Shown: positions 12,855 through 24,782 of the stretch, piece after piece | How the letters are laid out: every line of letters starts with the position of its first letter | Position numbering within the stretch: position 1 is the stretch's first letter | Assembly (NCBI RefSeq): GCF_964340395.1 | Contig: NC_135551.1 | Location: 4,931,463-4,995,462, forward strand | Direction: 5' to 3' | Length of the DNA stretch: 64,000 nt | Source of the DNA: Glandiceps talaboti | Lineage: Eukaryota > Hemichordata > Enteropneusta > Spengelidae | Notes under the pieces: model-generated | Seen by the model: the letters and a program-made list of their open reading frames with translations, nothing else | The model's database searches: none | What the model was told of the DNA's origin: nothing | Position numbers and translations under genes: made by a program

Positions 12855-13440
12855 ATTCTTGCAAACCAGAGCTGTCATTTCTTCCGCAGCACTGCGAAAT
12901 AACGAGTACATAATATTGACGGCGCGTTATGGACGGTGCCGTAAAAGAGGCTGTGGTTACGTTTGCGACGATGTGCTTGTGTAGCATTGAGCTTTCAATC
13001 TGTCTTGGTCGACGATTGTCATCGGAATTACAAGTTCCATAGTTACTATTGACCACTAGGTATGATCAGCCGACTGTAGATAGATGCGCCCGTCTCTGTT
13101 GATTTTGGGATCGTAGCGTCTGGTGTTGACAGCCTCTCTGATCTGTGAGATATTATGGGAGGATGTATTACTAATTATTATGGAACCAGAATTGTGTATT
13201 CACCATTTACAGGCTGATGTTATTTTAGGTTTTCTGGCTACATTTGTTCAACTGAGAATGTTGGTAATGGAACCATGCAGTACATGGCTCCCGAAGCGAG
13301 CAGTTCCGTAATGATATGAAAATCTTTGCAGCCATCTTTCGATGTATGGTCGGTAGCAGCAACCGTTGTAGACTATTTATAGTAGACGCCATCTGTCATG
13401 GCCAGAAGTTACAGAAGACGACGATATTGAAGATGTGGTT
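12855..13440 (+). pseudogene. Degenerate protein-kinase-like fragment
   Basis: Kinase-like motifs appear in order. DGAVKEAVV lies at about 12,930-12,960. A second frame from about 13,100 to 13,380 has VSVDFGIVASG, then GNGTMQYMAPEASS and, 15 codons after APE, FDVWSVAATVV. These correspond to the beta-3 lysine, DFG, activation-loop APE and subdomain IX (DVWS) signatures of Ser/Thr kinases. The DFG-to-DVWS part stays in one frame but has four in-frame stops. AVK to DFG is about half the usual distance and no HRD motif was found. The AVK block is paralogous to 5,600-5,640. I read this as a dead kinase copy. Motif order and spacing are seen; the family is inferred. Confidence 0.45.
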
Positions 13441-13476
13441 AAAAACTGAAGGAAGAGTTATAACGTATACAGCAGT

Positions 13477-13477
13477 G

Positions 13478-13520
<43 letters not shown>

Positions 13521-13704
13521 GTCTGTCTGTCTGTCTATCTGTATGTATGTATGTATGTATGTATGTATGTATGTATGTATGTATGTATGTATGTATGCAT
13601 GCATGTATGTATGTATGTATGTATGTATGTATGTATGTATGTATGTATGTATGTATGTATGTGTGTGTGTATGTATGTGTGTGTGTCTGTCTGTCTCAGT
13701 CTCG

Positions 13705-13793
<89 letters not shown>
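13477..13793. repeat. (TGTC)n-(TGTA)n-(TC)n microsatellite cluster
   Basis: Three abutting simple repeats: TGTC to about 13,535, TGTA to about 13,675 with TG interruptions, and TC from about 13,708. The six-frame ORFs here (LSLS, VCLS, MYVC, ERER) are repeat translations, not genes. Confidence 0.97.
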
Positions 13794-13795
<2 letters not shown>

Positions 13796-14440
13796 AAATC
13801 GATGTTTCAAGGAATAGAAGACAAAGAAAGCAATCCTTGCGGTATTGTAATGTCTAATTTATTAACTGTATTGTAATTTCATTTTTCAAGATCCAGCCCA
13901 GCATAGTACAGCCCGGCTCAACCCAACGGCCCAGCCTAGGTTTTAGTATATGCCCGTTACTATTGCTGCATATATATGTACATAATGACTTCATTTGATG
14001 AATGATCATTTGTGACATCCTGCTGACCAACAACATGATTGGGCGGTGAATTTTCAAATCGAAATACCAATTTTTGCTGATCTTTGGACAAGCTCAGTGG
14101 AATACGAGATATAATGAGGTAAACACTAGCGCCATAAAAAGTAATTCCATGGCTAACAACTGCACAGATAGACAGAATTCAGGATTCATACCTGATCATA
14201 TTGATTGCAAATTTGATGTTGACGTTGGGGGCGTCGTGTACATTGTATTATGTTGAGGCAAACTGTAAAGCTAGAACCCCGGGGATGGAACTCCCGGTTG
14301 TCCATGCAGGAAGCGAAAAATACGCCCTTCCGACGTATAGACATTTCCATATATTTTCAATGGCTGATTTGTCAACCCTCAAATTCATATTATATTATAT
14401 CATGCTACTATGCGCCATTCTGATTGGATAATAACTGTGG

Positions 14441-14482
14441 TAAAATCCCATTTTACCACGGCTGGCAGTGGTAAAATGGGCC
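14441..14482. repeat. Hairpin of TGGTAAAATGGG repeats
   Basis: TGGTAAAATCCCATTTTACCA is itself a short inverted repeat. A further TGGTAAAATGGG follows a 9-base spacer, so alternative hairpins are possible. The same structure is conserved at about 34,236-34,278 in the inverted copy. Confidence 0.7.
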
Positions 14483-15282
14483 CCTAAACTAGCATATGAA
14501 TAGTACATACAAGCTGAATGTGTTCGTTCTTATACCAATAAGTTAACACTTCCCCAGAGTAATAAGGTGTGTCAGGTATCCTGTACAATAGTTTGGGTTA
14601 CAGTAGTCCAAATAATTCCACTGATGACCTTGCGATCGAAAGCAACGATCGATCAGTGGCTGCAACATCACTGATAAGGTACAAGTTCTCCCCATGCAAC
14701 GAGCCATCTCAGCGTCCTACTCTCGTTACGCGTTGAATCAAGCAACACCGATTCAACTTTTAACCATCAGTCAAGGTGCGTCAGGATTATTTCGAAACTG
14801 TACATTTTCAGGTTCGGTCAATGTTCAATTTGTTACCCATTAAATTAAAGTAGACTGTAACGTCGTGTCTCTGATTTACTGTCTCGCGCTTTCTCCGATT
14901 CAACGCCGAGACATCTATTTTTAGCAGTGTACAAGATTGTATTGTTCTTATGAAAATATCCAAACAAAATTGTTACTTTCTTTGACCTCTTGCCCCCTTT
15001 TCTTTGTTGCTAGTTTTCAACGCGTTTTCGTTATGCATTATATGATGTAAATAAAGTAATTTATCAATGCAATGCAATGCATTGCAATGCAGTGTATGGT
15101 TGTGTTCATGCAGTGTGTGTGTGGGGGCTACATGAACGTATCCACTCATTAAAATATGCTCGTTCCCGACGATCTATTACCGACGATCTTTTTCTGTACG
15201 TGCGAATTCGCCTTTTCGGGCATATAAATAACCACAGAATCATATTAAGAAGAAATATACACACATTTTGATATAATATAAT

Positions 15283-15425
15283 AGCAATAACTCCCGCCGA
15301 AGGCGGGTATACACTCGAATTTGGTACAATTCGCTCCATATAGCACTCGCCATTCGGCTCGTGCTATATGTCGCGAATTGTACCAAAATCTCGTGTATAC
15401 CCGCCTTCGGCGGGGGTTATTGCTT
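15283..15425. repeat. 143-bp palindrome
   Basis: Arms of about 62 bp begin GCAATAACTCCCGCCGAAGG and continue through TATACAC, TGGTACAATTCGC and ATATAGCAC to a small centre around CCATTCGG. The other arm returns the complement with few mismatches. The same palindrome occurs at 33,265-33,408. Such near-perfect arms fold into a cruciform in DNA or a long hairpin in RNA. Confidence 0.92.
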
Positions 15426-15429
15426 AATT

Positions 15430-17775
15430 TTACGTTTGCTACAAGACTGTAAAGAAAGTTGCATATTTACTTTTGGCATTGCATTCGGGTACAGGTTTCA
15501 AGAGCCTTTCCTTAATAGGTTTTTCTCTTATTCCTTGGTGGCTCATCATGTGTCGTTTATTTTTTAGGTTGATTAAAAATTAGCGGCTGTCGGGTAGACG
15601 TATCATCCAAGAGCATATTCAAAGAAGTTTTTGTGAATCGTTGGTGTTAGAGCAGGAGGTATGCATACTAAAGTGTCCCTCATAATCATAGTCATAGTAA
15701 ATCATAATTCTTAGCTTTCAAGGATTAGAAAACTACTTCAATTGGATTCCAAGTCACCACAACGTTTGTGTAGAGAATACTTCGTTTGGAAACTTGGGCA
15801 AATAATACATAATGGTTATACTGTCGACAGCCATAAATAAAACCAACATCAAATTTAAAGCAATGGTAGTAGAATATTGAATTTCTTCCCAGGGACTTTT
15901 TGAAATTTGATTGAACGAAATTACCTTCCGAACCAAACTCTGGAATGGGCATGCACTTAGTGTCCCAACAGGATATAAAACTTTTAATTCAAGTTGACAA
16001 TGGCCACTATAAATACTCGTTGCCATGTTCGAGTTCTTACTCTTCAAAGAAACAAGAGTTTTTCAACAGGATTTTTGTTGATAGTGGTCACACTCAGCCA
16101 TGTTCTTCCACTGATACGGAAGTCAGTACTACGTACATGTAATAGTAATTATCAAAATTATGATATTATGGTAGGCACTGGCAGGATCTGCACACGTCTG
16201 CCGTGACTCTTATCACTCCGTACGTCGAGATACATATCTGGTTATTTTGACGTGGATCTTCTGGGCGGACGGTTGACCTGTCAAGTATATGTAAACTCCC
16301 AATCAAAAAGGCTAAAAAATGCTGACGTGGCTTACGATGGTTTGTGCAGACAGCAGAGTGCCAGTGTGACATTGTTTACGACGAAAGTGAATAAATGTTA
16401 GTTTTTACTCCAAATACAATATGTGTAATATAGTATTTTAGAAATCCTAAATATACGTGTACGTAAATGGTTTGAGACTTTGTTCAACTTGTCTTTTTTT
16501 TGTTTTATATTATTTAGTTTTTAAACGGAAATGATATCTCGAAATGTGTTGATATTTTGTTTTGGATGGGCTAAAAATGATCTCGAGATATAATCTGTTA
16601 GATTTCAGAAAACAAACGACAACTTTCAATCCTGTCAGGCGAAGTTTCTCTGCTTTGAAGTGAATCTTTATTCAACCAGATATAAATAAATAGAACAAAG
16701 TTGAATATAAACTCAAGTATTACAAACCTACAATTCAAAACAAACAAAATATAACAAAAGAATACTAAATTATATCTGGTTTGGACTGTGGAAATAGTCC
16801 TAACGGACTAATCGAGTCCACAGCCCACAATTATTACTGCAATAAAATTTACAAAAAAGTCACACAGTGTCGAGAAAAAGAAAATCTATAAAGAATATAC
16901 GGAATATACGGAAAAAAAGAAAACAAAATCACAAAATCATTGAAAATGATCTCAAGGTAGATTTCAGAAAATAACATTATCTCAAATATTTGTTGCTTTC
17001 GAACGTGGAAAATGAAATGCAACTTGTTATAAGTGTAATAAGATGACAAACAAGTGACAAGTGGTCTCCACATACTGTAGATTTCCTGTGCATTGAAATA
17101 TCTGATTCATCAAACTTTCCCAAGTTTATCGATTGATGAATGATGTGACAATCACCCTCTTCTAGGCCCTGTGATTACGCCACTTTAATTTTTGTGACAG
17201 CTTGGCGCGGCGTGACTGACAAGTCACTAACTATGCTTGCACACTCGCGTACTCACATACACAAAGTAGACAATGGTAATAATATTTTTCCTGGAACTCG
17301 TGAAGTCAGCATACTCAACACTATTTCCCAGTTGGTTAAAATATCTATATTTATATGTCATAGTTTTGGTCGGTAGTCTTTTAGGAGACATTCACAAAAT
17401 TCCAAAATGTCCGTCTATGTTCAAACCGCTCAATCTCAATACAGATTCTCGCAGTTTCTTGTGATAGTGTTGTGCTCAGAAACATGGAAAAGAGTAAAAA
17501 TGAAGAGTAAAAATTAAACTGAAAAATAAACGCCACCCCAATACAGTTTTCGACAATCGTGCATGTTGGCGATAATCGATCATGACCAGAAGTAACACTA
17601 CTGGATATTTACGCTGTGATACTACGACACATTATCGGACTGTGGGACTATGAGCTAGCTCAGAACAGGCCATAGTAAACAGTTCTCATCACGCAGCTCA
17701 GTAACATCCGTTTACAATATAGTATAATGATTGGATCTGATTTTTTTGGACTGTACATGTTTATGTGATAATTTG
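15430..17775. other. No gene recognised
   Basis: AT-rich sequence without a supported ORF. About 16,650-16,850, read on the minus strand, resembles a LINE-type 3' tail (ends near AATAAAGATTC), but no coding part was identified. Confidence 0.4.
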
Positions 17776-17779
17776 AAAA

Positions 17780-19560
17780 ATCACATAATAGTGAAGATAT
17801 TATGCCAACCGAGAGTGTATCGCAGCGATATTAATGTTATAAATTTTAAGTTTCACTTTGTAAAAAATAAAGGTTTTGTCAAGTGTAAATGCCTCTGATG
17901 AGATGGAAATGGTTGGAACCAGTTTCAAAGTGTCTACGTTGAATGTGAAAACCAAGATATCGTGTTACGAATGAAAACGATTTTTTTAAAGAGGTCGCTG
18001 TAATAAGCTTTTACCATAACAAATAAGAACTCTCTTCTAAACGTTATTTAATCTCATAGCTTTCTGATGGCCTCTTAGATTACTAATTGCAACGCACCGC
18101 TACGAAATATGACATTAATCCTAATCTACCTGTGGTTATATCTAATCGGAGCTGTTATTGTCTGTATAATGTAGATTGGCTGATACCAAGTTGTTCTTGA
18201 ATTATGTCTTTTATATATACGATTTGAAAGCAGTTTATATAATTCATCTGTTCAAAAGAATCAATTCCCACCATCGTAATCAATTGTGCATGTTTCTAGG
18301 TAGGCATAATATCCGAACGTTAAAAAAATTCAAAACAAATTAACCATGTGCACATCTGCTTCTCGAATGCGTTTTCCGTCATTGCAAATAAGCCTATTAT
18401 TAAGAGATTTTCTTTTCACTAAAAAGTGATACAATGCTACGACTTGCTGGCTGGTCGTCTCAAAACATGGCGCCAAAAAACTCTAAACGAAACGAAAATA
18501 TCAATTAAAGATTATATAAGGAAATTTAGTATTTCGTCTCCGTACTATTTCTTTCGTATGTACGAGTACATTCGTAGAACAGATTGCGTTTTGTTACAAA
18601 CTTTTGAATACTAAGTATCCATAAGTCGGCTGCTAGATATTACCTTTGTGCGTACAATCGGCACTTTGCGGCATAGGAAACAAATAGGCACCGGTTCAGC
18701 CCGCAGTGTTTGATCCTTCATATATCATTTTGGTAAATACGCAATATGCTATCATGGCAATCAGGGTGGCTGGTATGGATGTGTAAAGAGTAGAGCGCAC
18801 CAACCGTATGTCACATTGCCACAGGTAGATTCAATGCTTAGCATTTTCTTACTTTCCCGTATCTACCACTTGTTTTGTAGTTCCTACGTCTTGAAACATT
18901 ACACGATTCCTTCGTGAGATTTACACTTCGTTCTCCTGATATCCTGTGTGTAATATGGGCAGTTTGTGAAACATACTACTTTCGTAAGGTTTTTACAATG
19001 ATGGAAAACGCAATGAAGAAGCAGATGTGGTTAATTTGTTTTGTACTGTTTCTAACGTTTGGATATTATGCCTGCCAAGAAATAGGTGCAGTTGGTGACG
19101 ATGATGGTAAGTGATTCTTTTACACAGTGGAATTATATAAACTGCTTTAGAATATTATATGTAATAGACATATAATTCAATAGCAACTTGGTATCAACCA
19201 ATTAAGTTACGTAGACAAATATTATTTACAGTGGTATGTTGGTAATCTAAGAAACTATCAGTAAGCTATGAGATTAAATAACATTACGTTTAGAAGAGAG
19301 AGTTCTTATTTGTTATGGTAAAAGTTTATTATAGCGATCTCTTTGCAAAAAAAAACGGTCTTATTCTTAACACATTGTCATGGATTTCATATTCAAGATA
19401 GACACTTTAAAATACTGGTTCCAACTGTTTCCATCTCTTCAGTGGTATTTAATTTCAGAGGCAAAACTTAAAAAAAAAGTGGAACTTACAATATATCTTA
19501 TAACATTAATATCTCTGCGCCACACTCTCGGTTGGCTTAAAATCTTCACTACAGCCCCCT
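17780..19560. repeat. Inverted repeat pair flanking the first signal-peptide exon
   Basis: About 300 bp at 17,780-18,085 recurs inverted at 19,245-19,560. Shared blocks in order are GAAGATATTATGCCAACCGA, GAGATGGAAA.GGTTGGAACC, ACTTTTACCATAACAAATAA-like text and TTTAATCTCATAGCTT. Exon 18,998-19,106 lies between the arms. The second exon copy at 27,425 has no such arms. This may be a foldback element that captured or was entered by the duplicated block. Confidence 0.7.
18998..19106 (+). CDS. Signal-peptide first exon, copy A
   Basis: Starts MMENAMKKQMWLICF, continues with a hydrophobic core (VLFLTFGYYAC) and ends QEIGAVGDDD then G|GTAAGTG, a strong donor in phase 1. The layout is a short basic N-region, a hydrophobic stretch and a small-residue cleavage zone, the pattern of a secretory signal peptide. 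It differs by a few residues from the copy at 27,425-27,533 (IGAVGDDD versus ISAVGDND). It is either an alternative first exon of the downstream mosaic gene or the stranded 5' end of a duplicated gene. No downstream exon of its own was found before copy B. The first Met of the MM pair was chosen because the same pair is conserved in both copies. Confidence 0.65.
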
Positions 19561-19682
19561 CTAACCCCATCCCCCAAGTTTGGTAAGAATGGAATAATCT
19601 TACCAGACCAGTTAAATGCGCGAAAGATGCAAATACATATCTAAACAAAGTGAAATACCTGAAATAATATTATCAGAATCTT

Positions 19683-19760
19683 GTCCCATTTCACTCTCAC
19701 TCACTCACTCACTCACTCACTCACTCACTCACTCACTCACTCACTCACTCACTCACTCAC
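19683..19760. repeat. (TCAC)n microsatellite, 5' flank of LINE
   Basis: About 17 copies of TCAC directly before the LINE coding sequence. The same repeat resumes after the LINE 3' tail at 21,600. Confidence 0.95.
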
Positions 19761-21421
19761 TTACCACATCCCCTACAAGCCGGCTATCAACCTGGTCAGA
19801 GTAATATCACCACAGCATTCTGCATTCAAGAGACAATTCTTCATCACGTTGAAAGAGGTAGCAAGGTATTTATGTGCAGTCTTGACGTTCAAAAAGCTTT
19901 TGACTCGATTTGGTGGAATGGTTTATTTCACAAACTGTACACTTTGGGCATCAACGCAAAACTTTGGAGATTATTGAAAAACCTGTTTCACGGACAGAAA
20001 TGTCAAATCGCCATACACACGTATACGTCTGAGGAATATCGATTATTTCAAGGTGTACGACAAGGAAGTATCCTTTCTACAACTCTATTCCTAATTTATG
20101 CAAATGACCTCCTCGTTGAACTCGAGAACAGTAGATTCGGATGTTACATCGATTCGCTATTTCTTGGTGCGCCTGCGTTAGCAGATGACATCTCAATATT
20201 AGCACCAACTCGCTCTACATGTCAAAAAATGTTGAATATTGTATGCATTACTGCTCGACATGGAGACTGAAGCTCTCAGCCACAAAATGTAGATTACTCG
20301 TTTTCGGTGAAACAACACGAGAACGTGAACGCTCGCGCCAACATCGAAACTTGTCTCTGAACAACTGTCCTCTCACTGAAGTAGATTCAATTACAATCGT
20401 CGGCATGCAATTTACAAATAATTTATCGTCGATGGAACGTACACTCTCTGTTTGTAAGAAAGCCAGGTGTCTGATAAATTCGTTACGCAGTGTTGGTATT
20501 GGACCTTACGGTCTCAATACAATCGTCAGTACAGAAGTTTGGAGACGCATGTGTCTTCCTGCAGCCTTTCATACTTGTGAACTTTGGACTCCCAATGAAA
20601 CTGAACTTCTAATGCTTGAACGCTGTCAGAGATATGCTGCCAAAACCATTCAAGGTTTTCCCTCCAAAACTCCGACTGATCTAGCTCTAAGCGCAGTAGG
20701 TTTTATACCAATTGAGGCATACATTGACAATTGTAAATTGCGTTTTTTTGGAACTCTATGTAACTGTGATAATTTCTCAGTCAGAAAACATGTATTCTTA
20801 CAACGACTTTTTGAATTTAAGTTTTCATCTGTAAAGAAACGTCTAGGCTTTATACCTGATATTATGAATATTCTTTTGAAATACGGATTACTTTGCTTCT
20901 TAGACGAGTTCTGTGCAACTGGTTATTTTCCGCCTAAATTCCTTTGGAAAATTATTGTAAAAGATGCTATATATGAGAAAGAGTGCAATCTTTGGAGAGA
21001 TAGAATTGCAACTAGAGATGAACTACAGCTCTTCTCTCAGTTACATAAACATATATTGCCGTTTCATTTATATTCCTACTCACGCAAATTCCCTAAATAC
21101 AAGTCAACTGTCTACAAAATCATGAAAGTTCTTGCCACTCCACGCAATATAAAATGCTCCAAATGTGAAGACGTTGCTGATAACCTTCTCATTCATCTAA
21201 CAACGTCATGTCGCCATACTTCCACTGCTAGAGACTATTTATGGACAAGTCTCTTCAATGAACTCAATGTAGACTTTTCTGTGGCTTTATTCAACCTAGA
21301 TGAGTTTGATTTCATTGTCAAAATTTTAGGAGATGTCTTTTGCAACGACAATCTCCTCGTTAACACAGAACTACTTCAAGATATCATCTTAAAGTTTATG
21401 CATATGTGCCTGGACATTTAG
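19761..21421 (+). mobile_element. Non-LTR retrotransposon RT and C-terminal domain, 5'-truncated
   Basis: The frame opens near 19,773 with QAGYQPGQSNITTAFC and reaches the RT core: CSLDVQKAFDSIW (motif A Asp), FQGVRQGSILS with LFLIYANDLL (motif B), and ALADDISILA (motif C, LADD in place of the common F/YADD). Next comes KLSATKCRLLVFGE. A single frameshift near 20,220-20,270 moves the reading to a second frame that stays open for about 390 codons to 21,421. That C-terminal part carries a CSKCEDVAD...H...C zinc-knuckle-like cluster near its end. Loss of the endonuclease and N-terminal RT marks 5' truncation. The long open C-terminal frame suggests a fairly young insertion. Confidence 0.93.
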
Positions 21422-21567
21422 AAACGAACCCTACGCCATGTTTATTTGAAACATGAATATTGCAATTAGTTTTCTGTAATTATTTATACTTTTCCTCTCT
21501 GATCTGACTTGATAGTTTTTTGCTTTATTGTTGTGTAACTCTTCTCTTTTTTGAAGAGGAATAAAGG

Positions 21568-21600
<33 letters not shown>
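21422..21600 (+). mobile_element. LINE 3' UTR and (CAA)n tail
   Basis: Ends with GAAGAGGAATAAAGG followed by about 11 CAA/AAC units and then (CTCA)n. A shorter version of the same 3' end lies at about 27,780-27,880 in duplication copy B, followed by the same flank. Confidence 0.85.
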
Positions 21601-21602
<2 letters not shown>

Positions 21603-21815
21603 CTCACTCACTCACTCACTCACTCACTCACTCACTCACTCACTCACTCACTCACTCACTCACTCACTCACTCACTCACTCGCTCTCACTCACTCACTCA
21701 CTCGCTCTCACTCACTCACTCACTCACTCACTCACTCACTCACTCACTCAATCACTCAATCAGTCACTCACTCACTCACTCACTCACTCACTCACTCACT
21801 CACTCACTCACTCAC
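21600..21815. repeat. (CTCA)n microsatellite, 3' flank of LINE
   Basis: About 50 copies of CTCA with a few CGCTCTCA and AATCA interruptions. The copy B counterpart is much shorter (27,888-27,937). Confidence 0.95.
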
Positions 21816-22369
21816 AAGAACAACAAACAAGCTTAAGTGTAACAAATAACCCATGTCGCACTAGTGTCAATTCGCCTGATTACAGTCAGAGTTGTAGTGC
21901 TTAAATATTGTATACTAATATTTGGCCACGTCAAGGTATCCCCCTACGTGATGGTCAAACCTTCAATGACACTGTTGTATAAGAGTAGCCCTAAAACGAA
22001 TGACAGCCCAAATGGCAGAACAAGAACGACAGCATTTACAGTATGCAAACTATGGAATGACACCCTTTTCTACATGCACTTAGTTAATAGGGAACGTGCA
22101 AACCCAGCATGTTGAATGTTGCATCATGGGAAAAGTGATAATAAATACTAATCAATTAGTATTGTTGACAATGTTGATACATTGTTTGTAACCACAAATG
22201 ATCAATTCAAAGTCACCCTGACAATTGTGGGAGGTTAATTTTATCAGTAGCTCCAGATTAGGTATTATGATAACCACAGATAATCCCATAGTCCTTTTCT
22301 TCTGAGCATGCTCAGTCTGGATTGCATGTTCCAAATTGACAACCTCTACACCGACAGAAGTCATTCTCG

Positions 22370-24235
22370 GGTTGGTGAGGAAACGTCTTCCCTAGCTGTG
22401 TTTTCTCGGTACGCCAACGAAACAGAAATTGACCACGATGCACAAGTGTTTCTAGCCATCAGAACCCAGCACTATTGAGTTCACTTGGCTCTAGCGATAT
22501 CTAGTAGAATCAAGTAGGAATCTATTTCTACCCATCACTTGGTTAGCCATTACTGGAAGCCACGATGGATTCCATAGGAATCCGTTGTCAAACTCAAAGC
22601 TGGGATTCAGTCACAGTATCAGATGGATGGACATTATGGATTTTGCTGGACCACATGACCGAGCACGCATAGTGGTAAGCTGAGTCGTTTGATGTAAGCT
22701 TTGTAGTGGGTGTTACGTCCATGGTAGTAAAGAGTAGAACATGTTGTAGTCTTTGTCTAGATTGGGAGGGGTCAATTTGTCTTAAGAAAGTATGAATGTC
22801 CATATCATTTGTCCGACACTTTTGTATTGTAGAGAGGAATGAAGAGCATTTGTTGCCCTATTTATAATTATGTCTGGGCACTGATAACTAGGATGTCTCC
22901 ACTAATTAGAACCTAGGAATAATACCTTGATCTAATGTTCTCTGTAAGTCTTACAGTCTCTTTTATGAATTAACAAGATTGTACTTTTGAGTTTACATAT
23001 GTAGTGGCAAGCATCTTGTAAACAATAACAAGGTATACCTCCTTTAATATGTGCGAATAGTCAACATGATGTTATACATTTTTACCTTTTCTCAGATGTG
23101 CATACCTTCAATACCTTATCTGAAGAATCTGCCAGTCGTCCGGTCTTTGTTGCTGTTAACCACACAGCTATTTACCATTTGCAACGGCCTTACATCAGCT
23201 GGCGGATCAAACATTTGCTCTAATCTCTGAGGCTCACTGTATTGTCATCATATACAGTAAATGGCAATCCCTAATTTATTCATGCCTTGTTCACTCAAAT
23301 CAGACTGGCCATGCTCCCACTTAAAAAGAAACTGGCAAATTTGTGGACAGAGAATGCGACTTTTTCCAAAACCCAGCTGAAGATACCGAAAAAGAGTATC
23401 TCAGAAAATATTACAAGAATATATAACAGCCATCATACTTAATGCGAATATATTCAGATAAGTTGCAGTATTGAATGGCAAAACTCCCTGTTGAAACAAT
23501 AACTTTATCATCCCAAAGTCTACCATGCTTTAATTGCAAACAGATACAAAATCTACAATTGCGTCATGTGACAAATTGACATCTAGTATTTATATTATCT
23601 GTTATCACATAAATACGTGCAAATCTTCACCTGTGTGACGTTAAACAGGGCAGATCAAAAACCCATATCACCCCTGTTCTACCGAACTATGATTTTTCTC
23701 TCTCAACTGTTTCAGTGTTCCTGCTAATCCTAGCCACGATCAAATTATCGTAATAATAATTATGTGCCTTCAAAACATAAATACACATATTACGTTACAT
23801 ATATCCTTGGGTGGCATGAATCTGATACGTATAGGTACTTTTATTTTTATTTGATAAAATCATGAAGATTGTTGATGTAGCAGCCGACAAGCTTACTTCC
23901 GTGTTTTCGTCGAGCTCAGAACTTCAAACTTTACACATCCCGAGCAAATATAATTAAAATGATGGAAAAAAGTAGCATTCAGACAAATTTCACTTAGTCT
24001 TTTAAACTACATTTGATATTACATGTACATCGCAAGGATATAACCGATCAGTTTCGATTGAAACACCACAGCACACTGTGTGCACGTAACCTTGACCTCG
24101 CAACAGATTACGTAATTTGCATAGCCGACGGACGCTGTTTTTTAATATGCGATGAAGAATAAAGTGCAATGAACCGATGCAGTATTCGTAAAAAATTGTA
24201 GAAAAAATATGTAGAAATACTTAATTATATGATAA
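22370..24235. other. Non-coding part of duplication copy A
   Basis: Matches 28,960-30,780. No ORF has domain-like content, and the frames are interrupted differently in the two copies, arguing against conserved coding sequence. Confidence 0.6.
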
Positions 24236-24366
24236 ATATATAATTCCACGAAATCAATGTTAGTTTTACGTCGTAATGCTCCTCGTATGATTTTGCTTGC
24301 TCGAATTTGTATCAGTCCGAGGAGCATTATGACGGAAAAATAACATTGATTTCGTGGGATTATATA
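24236..24366. mobile_element. Foldback MITE of ~130 bp
   Basis: The left arm contains CACGAAATCAATGTTAGTTT followed by TACGTCGTAATGCTCCTCG. The right arm returns CGAGGAGCATTATGACGG and AACATTGATTTCGTGGGA. At the homologous site near 30,782-30,870 the left arm is intact but the right arm is lost, so insertion pre-dates the duplication. Confidence 0.85.
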
Positions 24367-24782
24367 TAATAATCTATTTATTTAGCAATGTTAAATGTTT
24401 TATAATCCAGTATATTTAGGTACGGGTTCTTTTTCCTAAGCCTAGATTTTATGCTTGTAGTTGATGAACCATTAATCAAAGTTCACTAGGCCGTGAGGTG
24501 TGGACGATTACTCTTATCCTCTACAAGCAAAGAAACCAGGGCTATTGTATTCTTTTCTACACTACTAAGTATTTATGTTAGCTTTATAAATAAAAAATCA
24601 AACAAACAAACAAACAAACAAGCACATAAACATACTTTTGTTATCATCTATAAATCGTCAACATTTCTTTTTAACGTTTTTGGTTCAGTTTCAAACGACG
24701 GGTCGTTTCCGGTGTAACAAATGGGTGGGTCGTCAGTTGTGTAATAATGGCCGACCCTCTTTGCTAACGTTAGTTCTCCACC

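Larger units (their letters stand above)
14390..15425. mobile_element. ~1 kb element with terminal palindrome, copy 1
   Basis: This stretch is present again in reverse orientation at 33,265-34,322 with high identity along its length. One end is a 143-bp palindrome. The other end has a short hairpin (next entries). No ORF with recognisable function. The class is uncertain: a foldback or other non-autonomous DNA element is most likely. Confidence 0.75.

Noticed and set aside
13316-13876. 186-codon open frame and several overlapping frames
   Set aside because: Most of it translates (TGTC)n, (TGTA)n and (TC)n in every frame; the open length is a property of the repeat.
15077-15567. Frames across the palindrome
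   Set aside because: They reflect arms of the inverted repeat and are not conserved as frames in the second copy at 33.3 kb.
21864-22115. 83-codon frame with a counterpart at 27,987-28,256
   Set aside because: The two duplicates share the nucleotide sequence, but the frame ends differ and its tail is the GAATGACA minisatellite; no domain-like motif.
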